A stretch of 64,000 bases of DNA from the NCBI GenBank assembly GCA_017413105.1, contig JAFPVA010000204.1, positions 53,983 to 117,982 of the forward strand, in the 5' to 3' direction. This DNA is from Butyrivibrio sp. GTDB taxonomy: Bacteria; Bacillota; Clostridia; Lachnospirales; Lachnospiraceae. Under the pieces are notes generated by a model. It was not told the origin of the DNA. It searched no databases and saw nothing but the letters and a program-made list of their open reading frames with translations. Shown piece after piece: positions 35,653 through 45,335 of the stretch; the stretch's first letter is position 1, and each line of letters starts with the position of its first letter. The translations under genes were made by a program, and so were the position numbers.

Positions 35653-36767
35653 TGGCTAAGAAGAAATCAAAAGAAGATTATTATCTTGCCTCCCAATGGA
35701 CTTTGATGGCAAGAAAGCTGAAAAAGCATAAACTGGCGCAGGTTTCCTTTATTATTCTGGCTGTTTTGTATATTTCAGCATTATTTGCAGATTTCCTTGC
35801 TCCATACTCACTGGATGAGTTTGATGGACTTTACAGAAACTCTGCACCTACAAAGATTTACACAATATTTGAGGATCAGCATGTAGGACCTCATGTGTAT
35901 AAGTTAACAAAGGCAATTGACAAAAAGACCTTTGAAGTTAGTTTAGAGCCTGATCTTTCTGAGTATTACAAGATTGAATGGTTCGTACACGGGTCAGAAT
36001 ATAAGGTTTTAGGTCTTTTCCCATGTGATCTTCATTTGTTTGGAGTTGGTGAAGGTTCTAAAGGCGGTACGGGAGCCAAAGTATTCCTTTTCGGAGCAGA
36101 TTCCCTCGGAAGAGACATTTTCTCCAGAGTTCTCCTTGGAGCCAGAATATCCCTTTCAATCCCGTTTGCCAGTGCTATAATAAGCTTTTTCCTGGGAATA
36201 GCCATCGGATCAATCTCCGGATATTTTGGCGGTGTATTGGATATGATAATTCAGAGAATTATCGAGGTTATTGGTGCTGTTCCGCAGATTCCTCTCTGGA
36301 TGGCTCTTTCAGCAGCTATTCCGGCAGGAATTTCAACTGTTAAGATGTATTTTTACATGACAATCATCCTTTCATTCATTAACTGGACCGGAATGGCCAG
36401 AGTTGTTCGAGGCAAGTTCCTTTCCCTTAAGAATGAGGATTATGTAATGGCGGCCAGAATTTCAGGCGTATCTACCTGGAAGATTATTTGGAAGCACCTG
36501 GTACCGGGATTCATGAGTTACCTTATTGTTTCCCTTACACTTGGTATTCCCGGATCAATTGTCGGCGAGACATCAATGTCATACCTTGGACTTGGTATCA
36601 AGTCACCGGCAACAAGCTGGGGCGTTCTTCTTCAGGAAGCCAGCTCAGTTACTGACGTAGCTGCTAACCCTCACAAGCTTATTCCTATCATCTTTGTAAC
36701 TATTACGGTTCTTGCATTTAACTTCCTCGGAGATGGAATGAGAGATGCAGCGGATCCATACAAGTAA
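35652..36767 (+). CDS. ABC transporter permease, OppC type
   Basis: A 371-residue permease of the second Opp/Dpp type, with an N-terminal membrane segment near residues 30-50, a large extracellular loop of about 110 residues, and a conserved C-terminal permease domain. The typical LFGADSLGRDIFSRVLLGARIS signature is present (beginning FGADSLGRDIFSR), as is the EAA-like ISGVSTWKIIWKHLVPG. It is coupled by a one-base overlap to the gene before it and is followed 13 bp later by the first ATPase gene. Confidence 0.9.
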   Translation: MAKKKSKEDYYLASQWTLMARKLKKHKLAQVSFIILAVLYISALFADFLAPYSLDEFDGLYRNSAPTKIYTIFEDQHVGPHVYKLTKAIDKKTFEVSLEPDLSEYYKIEWFVHGSEYKVLGLFPCDLHLFGVGEGSKGGTGAKVFLFGADSLGRDIFSRVLLGARISLSIPFASAIISFFLGIAIGSISGYFGGVLDMIIQRIIEVIGAVPQIPLWMALSAAIPAGISTVKMYFYMTIILSFINWTGMARVVRGKFLSLKNEDYVMAARISGVSTWKIIWKHLVPGFMSYLIVSLTLGIPGSIVGETSMSYLGLGIKSPATSWGVLLQEASSVTDVAANPHKLIPIIFVTITVLAFNFLGDGMRDAADPYK

Positions 36768-36780
36768 TTCAGGAGGCATT

Positions 36781-37875
36781 ATGGAAAAAGATAATATTTT
36801 GGAAGTAAAAGACCTCCATATAGACATCAAGATGATGGAGGGCACTCTTACTCCTGTAAGAGGCGTTAATTTTGAGATAAAGCGCGGTGAGACCTTAGGT
36901 CTTGTTGGTGAGTCAGGCTGTGGTAAATCCATTACCTGTAAGTCTATACTTGCCATCAATGACAAGAAATGTTATCCCCACGGCGAGATCATGTTCAGAA
37001 ACGAGGATGACACTGAAGTAGATATCCTCAAGATGGACCCAAAGGGGAAAGAAATCCGCAATATCAGAGGCAAACAGATATCAATGATATTCCAGGAGCC
37101 TATGGTAGCTTTCTCTCCAATGTACACAATTGGTAACCAGATCAACGAATGTACTCTTTTGCATATCACCAAGGATAAGAAGAAGGCAAAAGAGATTTCT
37201 ATGGAAGTTATGAGAAAGGTTGGTATCGCTAACGTTGAAAAGAGATACAACCAGTATCCTCATGAGTTCTCAGGCGGTATGCTTCAGAGAGCACTTATCG
37301 CAATGGCTCTTGTATGCAATCCTAAGCTTCTTATTGCAGACGAGCCTACAACAGCGCTTGACGTTACAATTCAGGCTCAGATTCTTGAGCTTATGAAAGA
37401 ACTCCAGAAGGAGTTCAATATGGCTATTTTGTTTATTACACATGACCTTGGTGTTGTTGCAAGAATGTGTGACAGAGTAGCTGTTATGTACCTTGGAAAG
37501 GTTGTTGAGACCGGTGATTCCAAGACAATTTATGCAAACCCTCAGCACCCTTACACAAGAGGCCTGATGGGTTCCGTACATAAGATTGGCGGAAGAAAGG
37601 ACGAGAGACTTTTCTCCATCGAAGGAACTGTTCCTCTTGCCATGAACCTGCCAAGGCAGTGCGGATTCTATGACAGATGCGATGCTCGTATTGAGGGACT
37701 TTGCGATAAGGCAGAGCCTGAGCTGGTTGAAATCGAGCCGGGACATAAGATTGCATGTTTTGCCTGCAATAATCCGGCATGCCAAAAGCACAGACAGGAA
37801 GCTGAGGCCAGAATAAAGGAAGAAGAGGCAAGGGGACCTGTTGAGGAAGGAGGAAAGAAGCGTGGAAAAAGATAA
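36781..37875 (+). CDS. ABC transporter ATP-binding protein, OppD type
   Basis: A 364-residue ATPase driving the Opp-type importer. Walker A is GESGCGKS near residue 42, the ABC signature is FSGGMLQR, and Walker B is LLIADEPTTALD. The C-terminal Opp/Dpp extension with Cys residues (CGFYDRCDARIEGLC) often binds an iron-sulfur cluster or zinc. CAGGAGG precedes the ATG at 36781; an earlier in-frame ATG at 36745 lies inside the permease gene. The extreme C-terminus is Glu/Lys-rich, and the last 14 bp overlap the next ATPase gene. Confidence 0.92.
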   Translation: MEKDNILEVKDLHIDIKMMEGTLTPVRGVNFEIKRGETLGLVGESGCGKSITCKSILAINDKKCYPHGEIMFRNEDDTEVDILKMDPKGKEIRNIRGKQISMIFQEPMVAFSPMYTIGNQINECTLLHITKDKKKAKEISMEVMRKVGIANVEKRYNQYPHEFSGGMLQRALIAMALVCNPKLLIADEPTTALDVTIQAQILELMKELQKEFNMAILFITHDLGVVARMCDRVAVMYLGKVVETGDSKTIYANPQHPYTRGLMGSVHKIGGRKDERLFSIEGTVPLAMNLPRQCGFYDRCDARIEGLCDKAEPELVEIEPGHKIACFACNNPACQKHRQEAEARIKEEEARGPVEEGGKKRGKR

Positions 37876-38872
37876 TATTCTTGAAGTAAAACACCTTCAT
37901 AAGCGTTTCACCTCCAAAAATGTTACCGTTAAGGCTGTAACAGATGTATCCTTCAGCGTAAAAGAAGGTGAGACCATCGGTATCGTTGGTGAGTCCGGAT
38001 GTGGAAAGACAACCCTTGGAAGATGTATCGTAAGAGCTTATGATGCCTCAGAGGGCGAAGTTATGTACCGCACAGAGGCTGGAGAGGAGCTGGATTTCCT
38101 CAAGGTTGATAAAAAGAAAATGAAATCCATCCGTAAAGAGATTCAGATGATCTTCCAGGATCCTTATTCATCTCTGGACCCAAGAATGACGGTTCTTGAT
38201 ATCATTAAGGAGCCACTTAAGGCAAATTTTCCTAAAATGCCTGAAAGCCAGATGGATCAGATGGCCAAAGAGATGGCCGAGAAGGTTGGTCTTAACCCTG
38301 CTTATCTTATGAGATATCCGCATGCTTTTTCCGGTGGACAGAGACAGCGTATAGGAATTGCAAGAGCTCTGGTTTTAAAACCAAAGATCATTGTATGTGA
38401 TGAAGCGGTTTCAGCTCTTGATGTTTCAATTCAGGCGCAGGTTATTAACCTCTTAAAGGACCTCCAGAGAGAGATGAAGCTTACATATATCTTTATTTCT
38501 CATGACCTGTCTGTAGTAGAACATATCTCTGACAGAGTTGGTGTTATGTACCTTGGAAAGATGGTTGAGTACGGCGAAACAGAGCAGATATTCACTCATC
38601 CGAAGCACCCATATACTGAGGCTCTCATGTCAGCGGTTCCTGTAGCAGATCCTAATTTCATCCAGGAGAGAATTCCTCTTAAGGGAGAGATTCCGAACCC
38701 TGCTAATCCACCAAGTGGATGTTACTTCCATACAAGATGCAGATATTGTGATCAGAAGTGTAAAGAGCTTACTCCGGAGTACACACAGTTTGAACCGGGA
38801 CATTTCGCTGCTTGTATTCATGCAGAAGAGCTCAAGCTCAAGGGCTTTGATTATAATGAGATGAATTCGTAA
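37862..38872 (+). CDS. ABC transporter ATP-binding protein, OppF type
   Basis: A 336-residue second ATPase of the importer. It has Walker A GESGCGKTT, the signature FSGGQRQR and Walker B IIVCDEAVSALD, followed by the Opp/Dpp C-terminal Cys-containing region (CYFHTRCRYCDQKC). The GTG at 37862 follows AAGGAGG and the resulting start VEKDNILEVK closely matches the start of the OppD-type partner, so it is preferred over an ATG at 37841. It overlaps the OppD-type gene by 14 bp. It ends the five-gene operon; a 7-bp hairpin (38894-38930) lies downstream. Confidence 0.92.
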   Translation: MEKDNILEVKHLHKRFTSKNVTVKAVTDVSFSVKEGETIGIVGESGCGKTTLGRCIVRAYDASEGEVMYRTEAGEELDFLKVDKKKMKSIRKEIQMIFQDPYSSLDPRMTVLDIIKEPLKANFPKMPESQMDQMAKEMAEKVGLNPAYLMRYPHAFSGGQRQRIGIARALVLKPKIIVCDEAVSALDVSIQAQVINLLKDLQREMKLTYIFISHDLSVVEHISDRVGVMYLGKMVEYGETEQIFTHPKHPYTEALMSAVPVADPNFIQERIPLKGEIPNPANPPSGCYFHTRCRYCDQKCKELTPEYTQFEPGHFAACIHAEELKLKGFDYNEMNS

Positions 38873-38960
38873 CGATAAAACGAACAATATAATGGACAAG
38901 GGTTTATAATAGTATTATGAATTCTTGTCCTAATTTATTGATGACAAAGAGGGTGGAAAA

Positions 38961-39692
38961 ATGAGAATAATTAAGGTCCGTGATTATCAGGATATGAGCA
39001 GAAAGGCTGCCAATGTACTATCAGCGCAGATAATACTGAAACCAAATTGTGTCTTGGGCCTGGCTACCGGATCAACTCCCATAGGCTTGTATGATCAGCT
39101 TGTGGACTGGTACGGCAAAGGAGATCTTGATTTTGCTTTGGTTAAAACAGTAAATTTGGATGAATATGTAGGACTTCCTGCGTATAATGATCAGAGCTAT
39201 AGATATTTCATGGAGAAACACCTGTATTCAAGGGTAAATTTGGATCCTCAGAATGTAAATATCCCCAATGGAATGAATGCTGATCCGGCTGCAGAGTGTT
39301 TAAGATATGAGAGAGTTATAAATGACCTGGGAGGCATAGATCTTCAGCTTCTCGGAATTGGAAACAATGGTCATATTGGCTTTAATGAGCCTGACAATCT
39401 TTTTTACAGGAAAACACATGTAGTTGATCTTACAGAGAGTACAATTGAGGCTAATAAGAGATTCTTTGAGGATGTGTCTATGGTTCCAAGGCAGGCCATT
39501 ACAATGGGAATCGGAACCATCATGCAGGCAAAAAAAATCGTAATGATAGCAAATGGCGAAGGGAAGGCATCAATTATAAGAGAAGCATTCTCAAAGGAGA
39601 TAAATCCGCTTATTCCAGCCTCAATTCTTCAGCTTCATCCTGACTTCACGCTGATTGCAGATGATGCGGCATTGTCACTGATGGATATTTGA
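38961..39692 (+). CDS. nagB: Glucosamine-6-phosphate deaminase
   Basis: A 243-residue NagB that turns glucosamine-6-phosphate into fructose-6-phosphate and ammonia, feeding amino sugar into glycolysis. Clear motifs are LGLATGSTPIGLYDQL (phosphate loop), TVNLDEYVGL (catalytic Asp) and LGIGNNGHIGFNEP with its His. Length is normal for the Firmicutes short form, without the allosteric C-terminus of E. coli NagB. GAGGGTGG precedes the ATG. A TATAAT at 38905-38910 could be its -10 box, but no good -35 is seen. It completes the NagA step encoded 25 kb upstream and sits just before a terminator. Confidence 0.94.
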   Translation: MRIIKVRDYQDMSRKAANVLSAQIILKPNCVLGLATGSTPIGLYDQLVDWYGKGDLDFALVKTVNLDEYVGLPAYNDQSYRYFMEKHLYSRVNLDPQNVNIPNGMNADPAAECLRYERVINDLGGIDLQLLGIGNNGHIGFNEPDNLFYRKTHVVDLTESTIEANKRFFEDVSMVPRQAITMGIGTIMQAKKIVMIANGEGKASIIREAFSKEINPLIPASILQLHPDFTLIADDAALSLMDI

Positions 39693-39755
39693 GAAGAAAT
39701 CTATATGAGTCCATGAATGAAAAATGTTCAAGAACTGGATGATAAAAACGAAAAT

Positions 39756-39793
39756 GGCCTCCGGATGATAATCTTAATCCGGAGGCCTTATTT
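39756..39793. terminator. Bidirectional terminator after nagB
   Basis: Perfect 11-bp GC-rich arms at 39756-39766 and 39777-39787 followed by TTATTT, with AAAA before the hairpin giving T's on the minus strand. It serves nagB and the convergent XRE-like gene. Confidence 0.85.
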
Positions 39794-39799
39794 AAGGAC

Positions 39800-40318
39800 T
39801 TAATTATCGAGCTTTTTCTGAAGAGCATCAAGTCTGTCTTTGTTGATCTTGCCCTCGGCAATAGTGCTTGCTACCCAGATTTTAAGGGATTCAACAGTCT
39901 GATCTATCTGATCCAGCTCTTTTTGAATATGAACAAAATCAGGCAACTCATCATCTGAGATTTCGCCGTCTGCAGTGATGTCAATAAGACGGTCCTTCTG
40001 TCTGTCCAAAGAATTGAGGGCAGAAAGCATTCCCAGTACAATTTCAGAAAGTGATGAAATCTTTACTTCAGGCACAGAATCTTTGCCGATTCTGCATTCG
40101 TGTGTGCAGTAATAATTGCAGAGTTCAGGCTTTTTGTATGCTCTTGCCATATCTACTACGTCTTCAGGATAGATGGCAGTCTTTTCAGTTTCCATCTTTT
40201 CCAGGCGGCTTTCACTGATAGTTCCTATAAGTTCACTGGCCTGAGCTCTTGTGAGCCCTGCTTCTTCACGACTTTCAAAGAAAATATTCTTGTTTTCTTT
40301 AATTGATTTTTTTCCCAT
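39800..40318 (-). CDS. XRE-like helix-turn-helix protein
   Basis: A protein of 172 residues. Residues about 15-60 form an XRE-type helix-turn-helix (REEAGLTRAQASELIGTISESRLEKME), then a Cys/His patch (CNYYCTHEC) and a long predicted coiled helical tail. Target unknown. The ATG at 40318 follows GGGAGG; the frame is open to 40357 but that extension has no site. It is convergent with nagB across a terminator and divergent from the beta-mannosidase gene, with 86 bp between, so it may regulate that gene. Confidence 0.7.
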   Translation of the reverse strand: MGKKSIKENKNIFFESREEAGLTRAQASELIGTISESRLEKMETEKTAIYPEDVVDMARAYKKPELCNYYCTHECRIGKDSVPEVKISSLSEIVLGMLSALNSLDRQKDRLIDITADGEISDDELPDFVHIQKELDQIDQTVESLKIWVASTIAEGKINKDRLDALQKKLDN

Positions 40319-40404
40319 ACAACCTCCCAAAAAACTAGTTTCAATCACATCTAACATAGAATGTATTATAATAATACTATATTGCTTATAGAAAGGAAAC
40401 GCTT

Positions 40405-42834
40405 ATGGTAAAGAAGTTTCTTCACAATGGATGGAAAATGAGAAGAACTGATAATGACAACTGGATTCCTGCGAAGGTTCCGGGAACTGTCTATTCAGAT
40501 CTTTTGGAAAATGGCTGCATGGAGGATCCTTATTACAGGGATAATGAGGATGCCGCTCTTAAGCTGATGGATTATGATTATGAATACGTTACTGAGTTTT
40601 CATTGTCATCAGAGGATGACTTTGATAAGTGTGATGATGTGCTTCTAAGATTTGATATGATCGATACGGTCGCTGATATTTATCTGAATGGAAGCCATCT
40701 TGGGCATGTCTGTAACATGCATCTGACTAATGAATATCTGGTAAAAGAGCTTTTGAAGCCGGAAAATGAGCTTAAAGTTATTCTTCATTCTCCAAACAAA
40801 TTTATTAAGGAAGAGTTTAAAAAGGATCCTGTGCTTGGATCCGAGGACTGCAGTATGGGCTTTCCAAAACTGCGCAAAGCTCATTATATGTTTGGATGGG
40901 ATTGGGGGCCAAGGCTTCCCGATGCCGGCATTTTGAGGGATGTTTTTCTTGAGGGAGTGGAAGGAACACGGTTTTCTTCTGTATATGTAAAGCAGGAACA
41001 TAAGAAAGACACTGTTGAACTGTCTGTTGATGCAAAGCTTGAGACAAGCGGACCATACGAGGTATTTGTAACTGTTATCTCTCCGGATGGCAAAACAATA
41101 GCGGACAGACGAAACTCATTAGAAACGATTGTTATTGAAAAACCTCAGTTATGGTTGCCAAACGGATATGGAGAACAGCCTCTTTATACCATAAAAGTGG
41201 AATTGATTGACCGTAATGATAAGATTCTTGATCTCTGGGAGAAGCGTATAGGTCTGCGCACTATGGAAATTTCCAGAGAAAAGGACGAGTACGGGGAAGA
41301 GTTTGCCCATAAGGTTAATGGCGTGAAAATCTTTGCCATGGGAGCAGATTACATTCCTCAGGACAATATTCTCAGCAGAGTTAACAAAAAGCGTACAAGA
41401 GAGCTTCTGACTCATTGTAAGAACTCGCATTTTAACTGCATCCGTGTTTGGGGTGGAGGCTATTATCCGGAAGATGACTTTTATGACCTTTGCGATGAAC
41501 TGGGACTGGTTGTATGGCAGGACTTCATGTTCGCCTGCGCTGTTTACAGACTTACAGAGGATTTTGAAGAGAGCATTGTAGCAGAGGTTACTCAAAATGT
41601 CAGAAGACTTCGCCATCATGCCAGCCTTGGACTGTGGTGTGGAAATAATGAGATGGAGCTCTTTGTCGGTCAGGAGCACTGGGGGGCGAAATACACTCTT
41701 AAATCAGATTATGTAAAGATGTATGAATATCTTTTCCCTAAGATTCTAAAGAAAGAAGACCCACAGACCTTCTATTGGCCTGCAAGTCCGTCTTCAGGAG
41801 GCGGCTTTGATAATCCGAATGATGAGAATCGCGGAGATGCGCATTATTGGGATGTTTGGCATGGAAATCAGCCGTTTACGGAGTATCGCAAGTTCCACTT
41901 CAGATACCTGTCGGAATTTGGATTTCAGTCATTCCCTTCAATAAAGACGATTGAGAGCTTCACGAAACCTGAAGATCGCAACATTTTTTCCTATGTTATG
42001 GAAAAACATCAGAGAAATAATGCTGCCAACGGCAAGATAATGAACTACATGAGTCAGACATTTCTTTACCCTGAGAGTCTGGAGGAACTGGTTTATTATT
42101 CACAGCTTTTGCAAGCTGAAGCTATTCGCTACGGCGTAGAACACTTCCGCAGAAACAGGGGTAGATGCATGGGAACGGTATACTGGCAGCTGAATGACTG
42201 CTGGCCTGTTGCATCCTGGGCTTCCATTGACTATTACGGAAGATGGAAGGCTCTTCAGTACTATGCAAAGAGATTTTTTGCACCGATACTTTTATCCTGC
42301 GAGGAGAAGGGCTATCTTGACCAGAGAGTCAGCGTAAATGATGAAAAGGATCCCATTTACAAGTCCATAAGACTTAATGTCCAGAACGAAACCATGGAAA
42401 GAAGGAGCCTGACAATCTATTGGCAGCTTAGAAATAGCAAAGCGGATGTTATTAAATCCTGGGAAAAAGAGATTGTTTCTGAGCCGCTTTCAGCACTTTG
42501 GCTGGACGAGATGAGCATGGACGAGGCTGATCTTTATGAGAATTATGTAAGTTATCAGCTCGTGGATGAAGGAGAGATAATTTCTGAAGGAACAGTTCTT
42601 TTCTGCCCGCCCAAGCATTTCAGGTTCGCAAGTCCTGAGCTTACCTGCACGTGTGATGGTGATGAGATTATTGTCAGATCCAAGGCCTATGCTAAGTGCG
42701 TAGAAATTCGTAATGAGAATGATGATCTTATCCTGTCGGATAATTATTTTGATCTTAATGCAGAAGAGAAGCGGGTCAAGATCCTTGAAGGAGAGCCGAA
42801 TAATTTACAGATTAGATGTGTCGGAAGTAAGTGA
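40405..42834 (+). CDS. Beta-mannosidase, GH2
   Basis: An 809-residue GH2 beta-mannosidase. It begins with the sugar-binding jelly-roll domain (IPAKVPGTVYSDLLENG), has the mannosidase hallmark YMFGWDWGPRLPDAGI, the catalytic acid/base Glu416 in WCGNNEME and the likely nucleophile Glu504 in YLSEFGFQS. No signal peptide, so it works in the cytoplasm. It would split the beta-mannose to GlcNAc link left after the GH38 mannosidase, releasing GlcNAc for NagA and NagB. AAAGGA precedes the ATG. It stands as a single unit with no obvious partner gene. Confidence 0.92.
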   Translation: MVKKFLHNGWKMRRTDNDNWIPAKVPGTVYSDLLENGCMEDPYYRDNEDAALKLMDYDYEYVTEFSLSSEDDFDKCDDVLLRFDMIDTVADIYLNGSHLGHVCNMHLTNEYLVKELLKPENELKVILHSPNKFIKEEFKKDPVLGSEDCSMGFPKLRKAHYMFGWDWGPRLPDAGILRDVFLEGVEGTRFSSVYVKQEHKKDTVELSVDAKLETSGPYEVFVTVISPDGKTIADRRNSLETIVIEKPQLWLPNGYGEQPLYTIKVELIDRNDKILDLWEKRIGLRTMEISREKDEYGEEFAHKVNGVKIFAMGADYIPQDNILSRVNKKRTRELLTHCKNSHFNCIRVWGGGYYPEDDFYDLCDELGLVVWQDFMFACAVYRLTEDFEESIVAEVTQNVRRLRHHASLGLWCGNNEMELFVGQEHWGAKYTLKSDYVKMYEYLFPKILKKEDPQTFYWPASPSSGGGFDNPNDENRGDAHYWDVWHGNQPFTEYRKFHFRYLSEFGFQSFPSIKTIESFTKPEDRNIFSYVMEKHQRNNAANGKIMNYMSQTFLYPESLEELVYYSQLLQAEAIRYGVEHFRRNRGRCMGTVYWQLNDCWPVASWASIDYYGRWKALQYYAKRFFAPILLSCEEKGYLDQRVSVNDEKDPIYKSIRLNVQNETMERRSLTIYWQLRNSKADVIKSWEKEIVSEPLSALWLDEMSMDEADLYENYVSYQLVDEGEIISEGTVLFCPPKHFRFASPELTCTCDGDEIIVRSKAYAKCVEIRNENDDLILSDNYFDLNAEEKRVKILEGEPNNLQIRCVGSK

Positions 42835-42953
42835 TGGATTTTTGACGGTATAATAATATAAAGAAATACAAAATAGTGAGCAAACGATGGGAAATGTGGT
42901 ATCATATTAGTGTAGTGACATGACTTGCATTGTTAACGAATGAGGGGTACAGT

Positions 42954-43595
42954 ATGCAAAACTACCAGAAGATTCAGTACAATGGACACAATGATGTTAT
43001 TCTTCGTATCACACCAGGGCACTTTATTACGCCCCATTCTCACGTAAACTATTATATGGATTTATGTGATACCAAGGCTAGAATGAAAGAAGCAAGAGCT
43101 ACGGGAGAAGCGCTGGCTGAGATGTACATTGCTTCGGATGTCATTGATACGGTTCTATGCCTTAATGGTATGGAAGTTGTGGGATCATACCTGGCTAATA
43201 AATTGACAGAAGCCGGTATTATTTCTATGAATTCTCACAAGACCATGTACATTACATCACCGGAATATAACGTAAATGGACAGATGATGTTCAGAGATAA
43301 TAACCGGCACATGATCACCGGTAAAAAAGTGCTTATTCTTATCGATTCTGCTACCACCGGTGGGACTCTTATGACGGCACTTAACTCCGTAAGATTCTAT
43401 CAGGGCGAGATTGTGGGAATTTCGGCAGTATTCTCTATCGCTACACAGATTGAGAATATTCCGATCAGGGCTCTTTTTACAAAGAGAGATTTCCCGGATT
43501 ACGCAAGTTACACTTCTGACAGCTGCCCACTGTGTAAGGAAGGCGTTCCGGTAGATGCTATCTGTAACGGATTTGGATATTCAACACTTAAATAA
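42954..43595 (+). CDS. Phosphoribosyltransferase, orotate-PRTase-like
   Basis: A protein of 213 residues of the type I PRTase fold. The PRPP-binding loop is VLILIDSATTGGTLMTAL, where the usual acidic pair is reduced to one Asp. Conserved Cys residues near the C-terminus (CPLCKEGVPVDAICNG) suggest a metal site. The residues before the loop resemble orotate PRTase-related clostridial proteins, so a pyrimidine or related base is likely, but it may not be PyrE itself. The ATG at 42954 follows GAGGGG; an earlier start at 42930 lacks a site. It ends at a strong terminator. Confidence 0.75.
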   Translation: MQNYQKIQYNGHNDVILRITPGHFITPHSHVNYYMDLCDTKARMKEARATGEALAEMYIASDVIDTVLCLNGMEVVGSYLANKLTEAGIISMNSHKTMYITSPEYNVNGQMMFRDNNRHMITGKKVLILIDSATTGGTLMTALNSVRFYQGEIVGISAVFSIATQIENIPIRALFTKRDFPDYASYTSDSCPLCKEGVPVDAICNGFGYSTLK

Positions 43596-43612
43596 GTCAT
43601 TATGTAAATCGA

Positions 43613-43645
43613 CCGCCACTGTTTTGAAAACAGTGGCGGTTTTTT
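43613..43645 (+). terminator. Intrinsic terminator after the PRTase gene
   Basis: Perfect 13-bp arms at 43613-43625 and 43627-43639 (the two can form a tetraloop when the central bases open), followed by six T's. Confidence 0.9.
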
Positions 43646-43718
43646 CGGCAAAATCTGTATTCTATGGTAGAATATATTTCGAAAGAGCACAAAAAATGCG
43701 GGAGTTTGGAGAGAAGGT

Positions 43719-45335
43719 ATGCTGAAGGTTTTTTTGGCGGAGGACGAATTTGTAATCCGCGAGGGGATCAAGAACAATATTAACTGGGGAGCCCATGGAT
43801 ATGATTTCTGCGGAGAAGCCGGTGATGGGGAACTGGCGTATTCCATGATCCAAAAGGCGAAACCGGATATTCTCATTACTGATATCAGAATGCCGTTTAT
43901 GGACGGATTAACTTTGAGCCGTCTGGTCAAGGCTGAATTTCCAGGAGCAGAGATAATATTACTTACCGGATATGAGGACTTTGAGTATGCTAAGGAAGCC
44001 ATAAGGATAGGTGTTGCTTCTTATCTCTCAAAGCCTATTAGTGGTGACAATCTTCTGAGCGAGATTGATAATGTGGCAAAGAGGATAATAGAGAGGAACA
44101 GAGAGCGTGAAATAGCTAAAAGATATGCTGAAGATATGAAAGAAAGGGTCGAGCTGGAGAAGCAGGAGCTTTTTAATGACATCATTACCGGCAATCGCGA
44201 GATTTCTTATCTGATAAACACTGCGCACAAGCTTTCGTTGGATATTCTTGCGCCAAGATACAATATAGTTCTCATCAAAGTATGGTCTAAAAAGCATGAT
44301 GCCGGCGAGTATTCAAAGAGCGTGATCAGCGTTGATGAGAGGATCCCGGAGCTTGCTGCAAAATACAATGCTATAGATTTTGATATAAATATTAATGGAA
44401 AGGCGCTTCTTTTCAGAGGCGAATCTGAAGAGGAGATAAACAGTAATATAGCAGACGGTCTGGCTGAACTGAAGGAGCTTTTTTCCCAGAATGAACACCT
44501 CAGATACTATGGCGGAGTAGGGCAGATAGTTGAGAGAATCACTGATATTCCGGCTTCCTTTAATTGGGCTGCGAGAGCTTTTGCACACATGTATCTGTCT
44601 GATGACTCGGATTTTATGATTGGTTCTGAGGAGAGGCTTGGATCTAATCAGGATAATGTCATACTGTCAGAAGTGGACCCAAAACACATTGACAGAAAGC
44701 TTATTCGGGAATTCTTAAGACGCGGAGATGCTTCGGAGACAGAGTTCTTTATGCGGGAGTTCTTTAATGGTATGGGAAAAAATGCCATGAAGTCCACGAT
44801 GCTAAGACAATATATTGCCATGGATATATATTTCTGTGTTACCGAGTTTGTTGAGTCGGAGCTTATGCTCTCAAGAGATGACGTTGATGAGCTCATTCCG
44901 GCTGCTGAACTTCTGGCAGATGAGGAAAAGACCTGTGAATATCTTTTTAAGCTGGTAAACAGGGCTATAACTCTGCGAAATGAGAACTCTCTTGGTCACT
45001 ACAAAGAGGTGGTAAGAGAAGTTAAGAACTATATTGAAGAACATTACAGTGAGGAAGATCTGTCTCTAAATGAGCTGGCTGCCCATGTTAACTTTTCGCC
45101 GAATCATTTGAGCGCAGTATTCAGACAGGAAACCGGTCAGCCCTTTATTAAGTACCTTACGGATTTCAGGATGGAGAAGGCAAAAGAGCTGCTTGCATCC
45201 ACCTCTAAAAAGAGCAATGAGATAGGTATCCTGGTTGGATATAAGGATCCTCATTATTTTTCCTATCTGTTTAAGAAAACACAGGGAGTGACCACTACTC
45301 AGTACAGAGGCGGGTCCTTTGCGGAGGAAGCATAA
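43719..45335 (+). CDS. YesN-type response regulator with AraC DNA-binding domain
   Basis: A 538-residue response regulator. A receiver domain (about residues 1-125) has the phosphorylated Asp55 in DILITDIRMP, with early acidic residues and the conserved Lys in SYLSKPIS. A long middle region of about 280 residues is typical of this type, and the last ~100 residues are an AraC helix-turn-helix domain (NELAAHVNFSPNHLSAVFRQETG). GGAGAGAAGG precedes the ATG. Its stop overlaps the kinase start (TAATG). It should switch on the sugar ABC operon that follows. Confidence 0.92.
   Translation: MLKVFLAEDEFVIREGIKNNINWGAHGYDFCGEAGDGELAYSMIQKAKPDILITDIRMPFMDGLTLSRLVKAEFPGAEIILLTGYEDFEYAKEAIRIGVASYLSKPISGDNLLSEIDNVAKRIIERNREREIAKRYAEDMKERVELEKQELFNDIITGNREISYLINTAHKLSLDILAPRYNIVLIKVWSKKHDAGEYSKSVISVDERIPELAAKYNAIDFDININGKALLFRGESEEEINSNIADGLAELKELFSQNEHLRYYGGVGQIVERITDIPASFNWAARAFAHMYLSDDSDFMIGSEERLGSNQDNVILSEVDPKHIDRKLIREFLRRGDASETEFFMREFFNGMGKNAMKSTMLRQYIAMDIYFCVTEFVESELMLSRDDVDELIPAAELLADEEKTCEYLFKLVNRAITLRNENSLGHYKEVVREVKNYIEEHYSEEDLSLNELAAHVNFSPNHLSAVFRQETGQPFIKYLTDFRMEKAKELLASTSKKSNEIGILVGYKDPHYFSYLFKKTQGVTTTQYRGGSFAEEA

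Noticed and set aside
42842-42905. Promoter for the PRTase gene
   Set aside because: TTGACG at 42842 and TATCAT at 42900 do not have matching partners at proper spacing.
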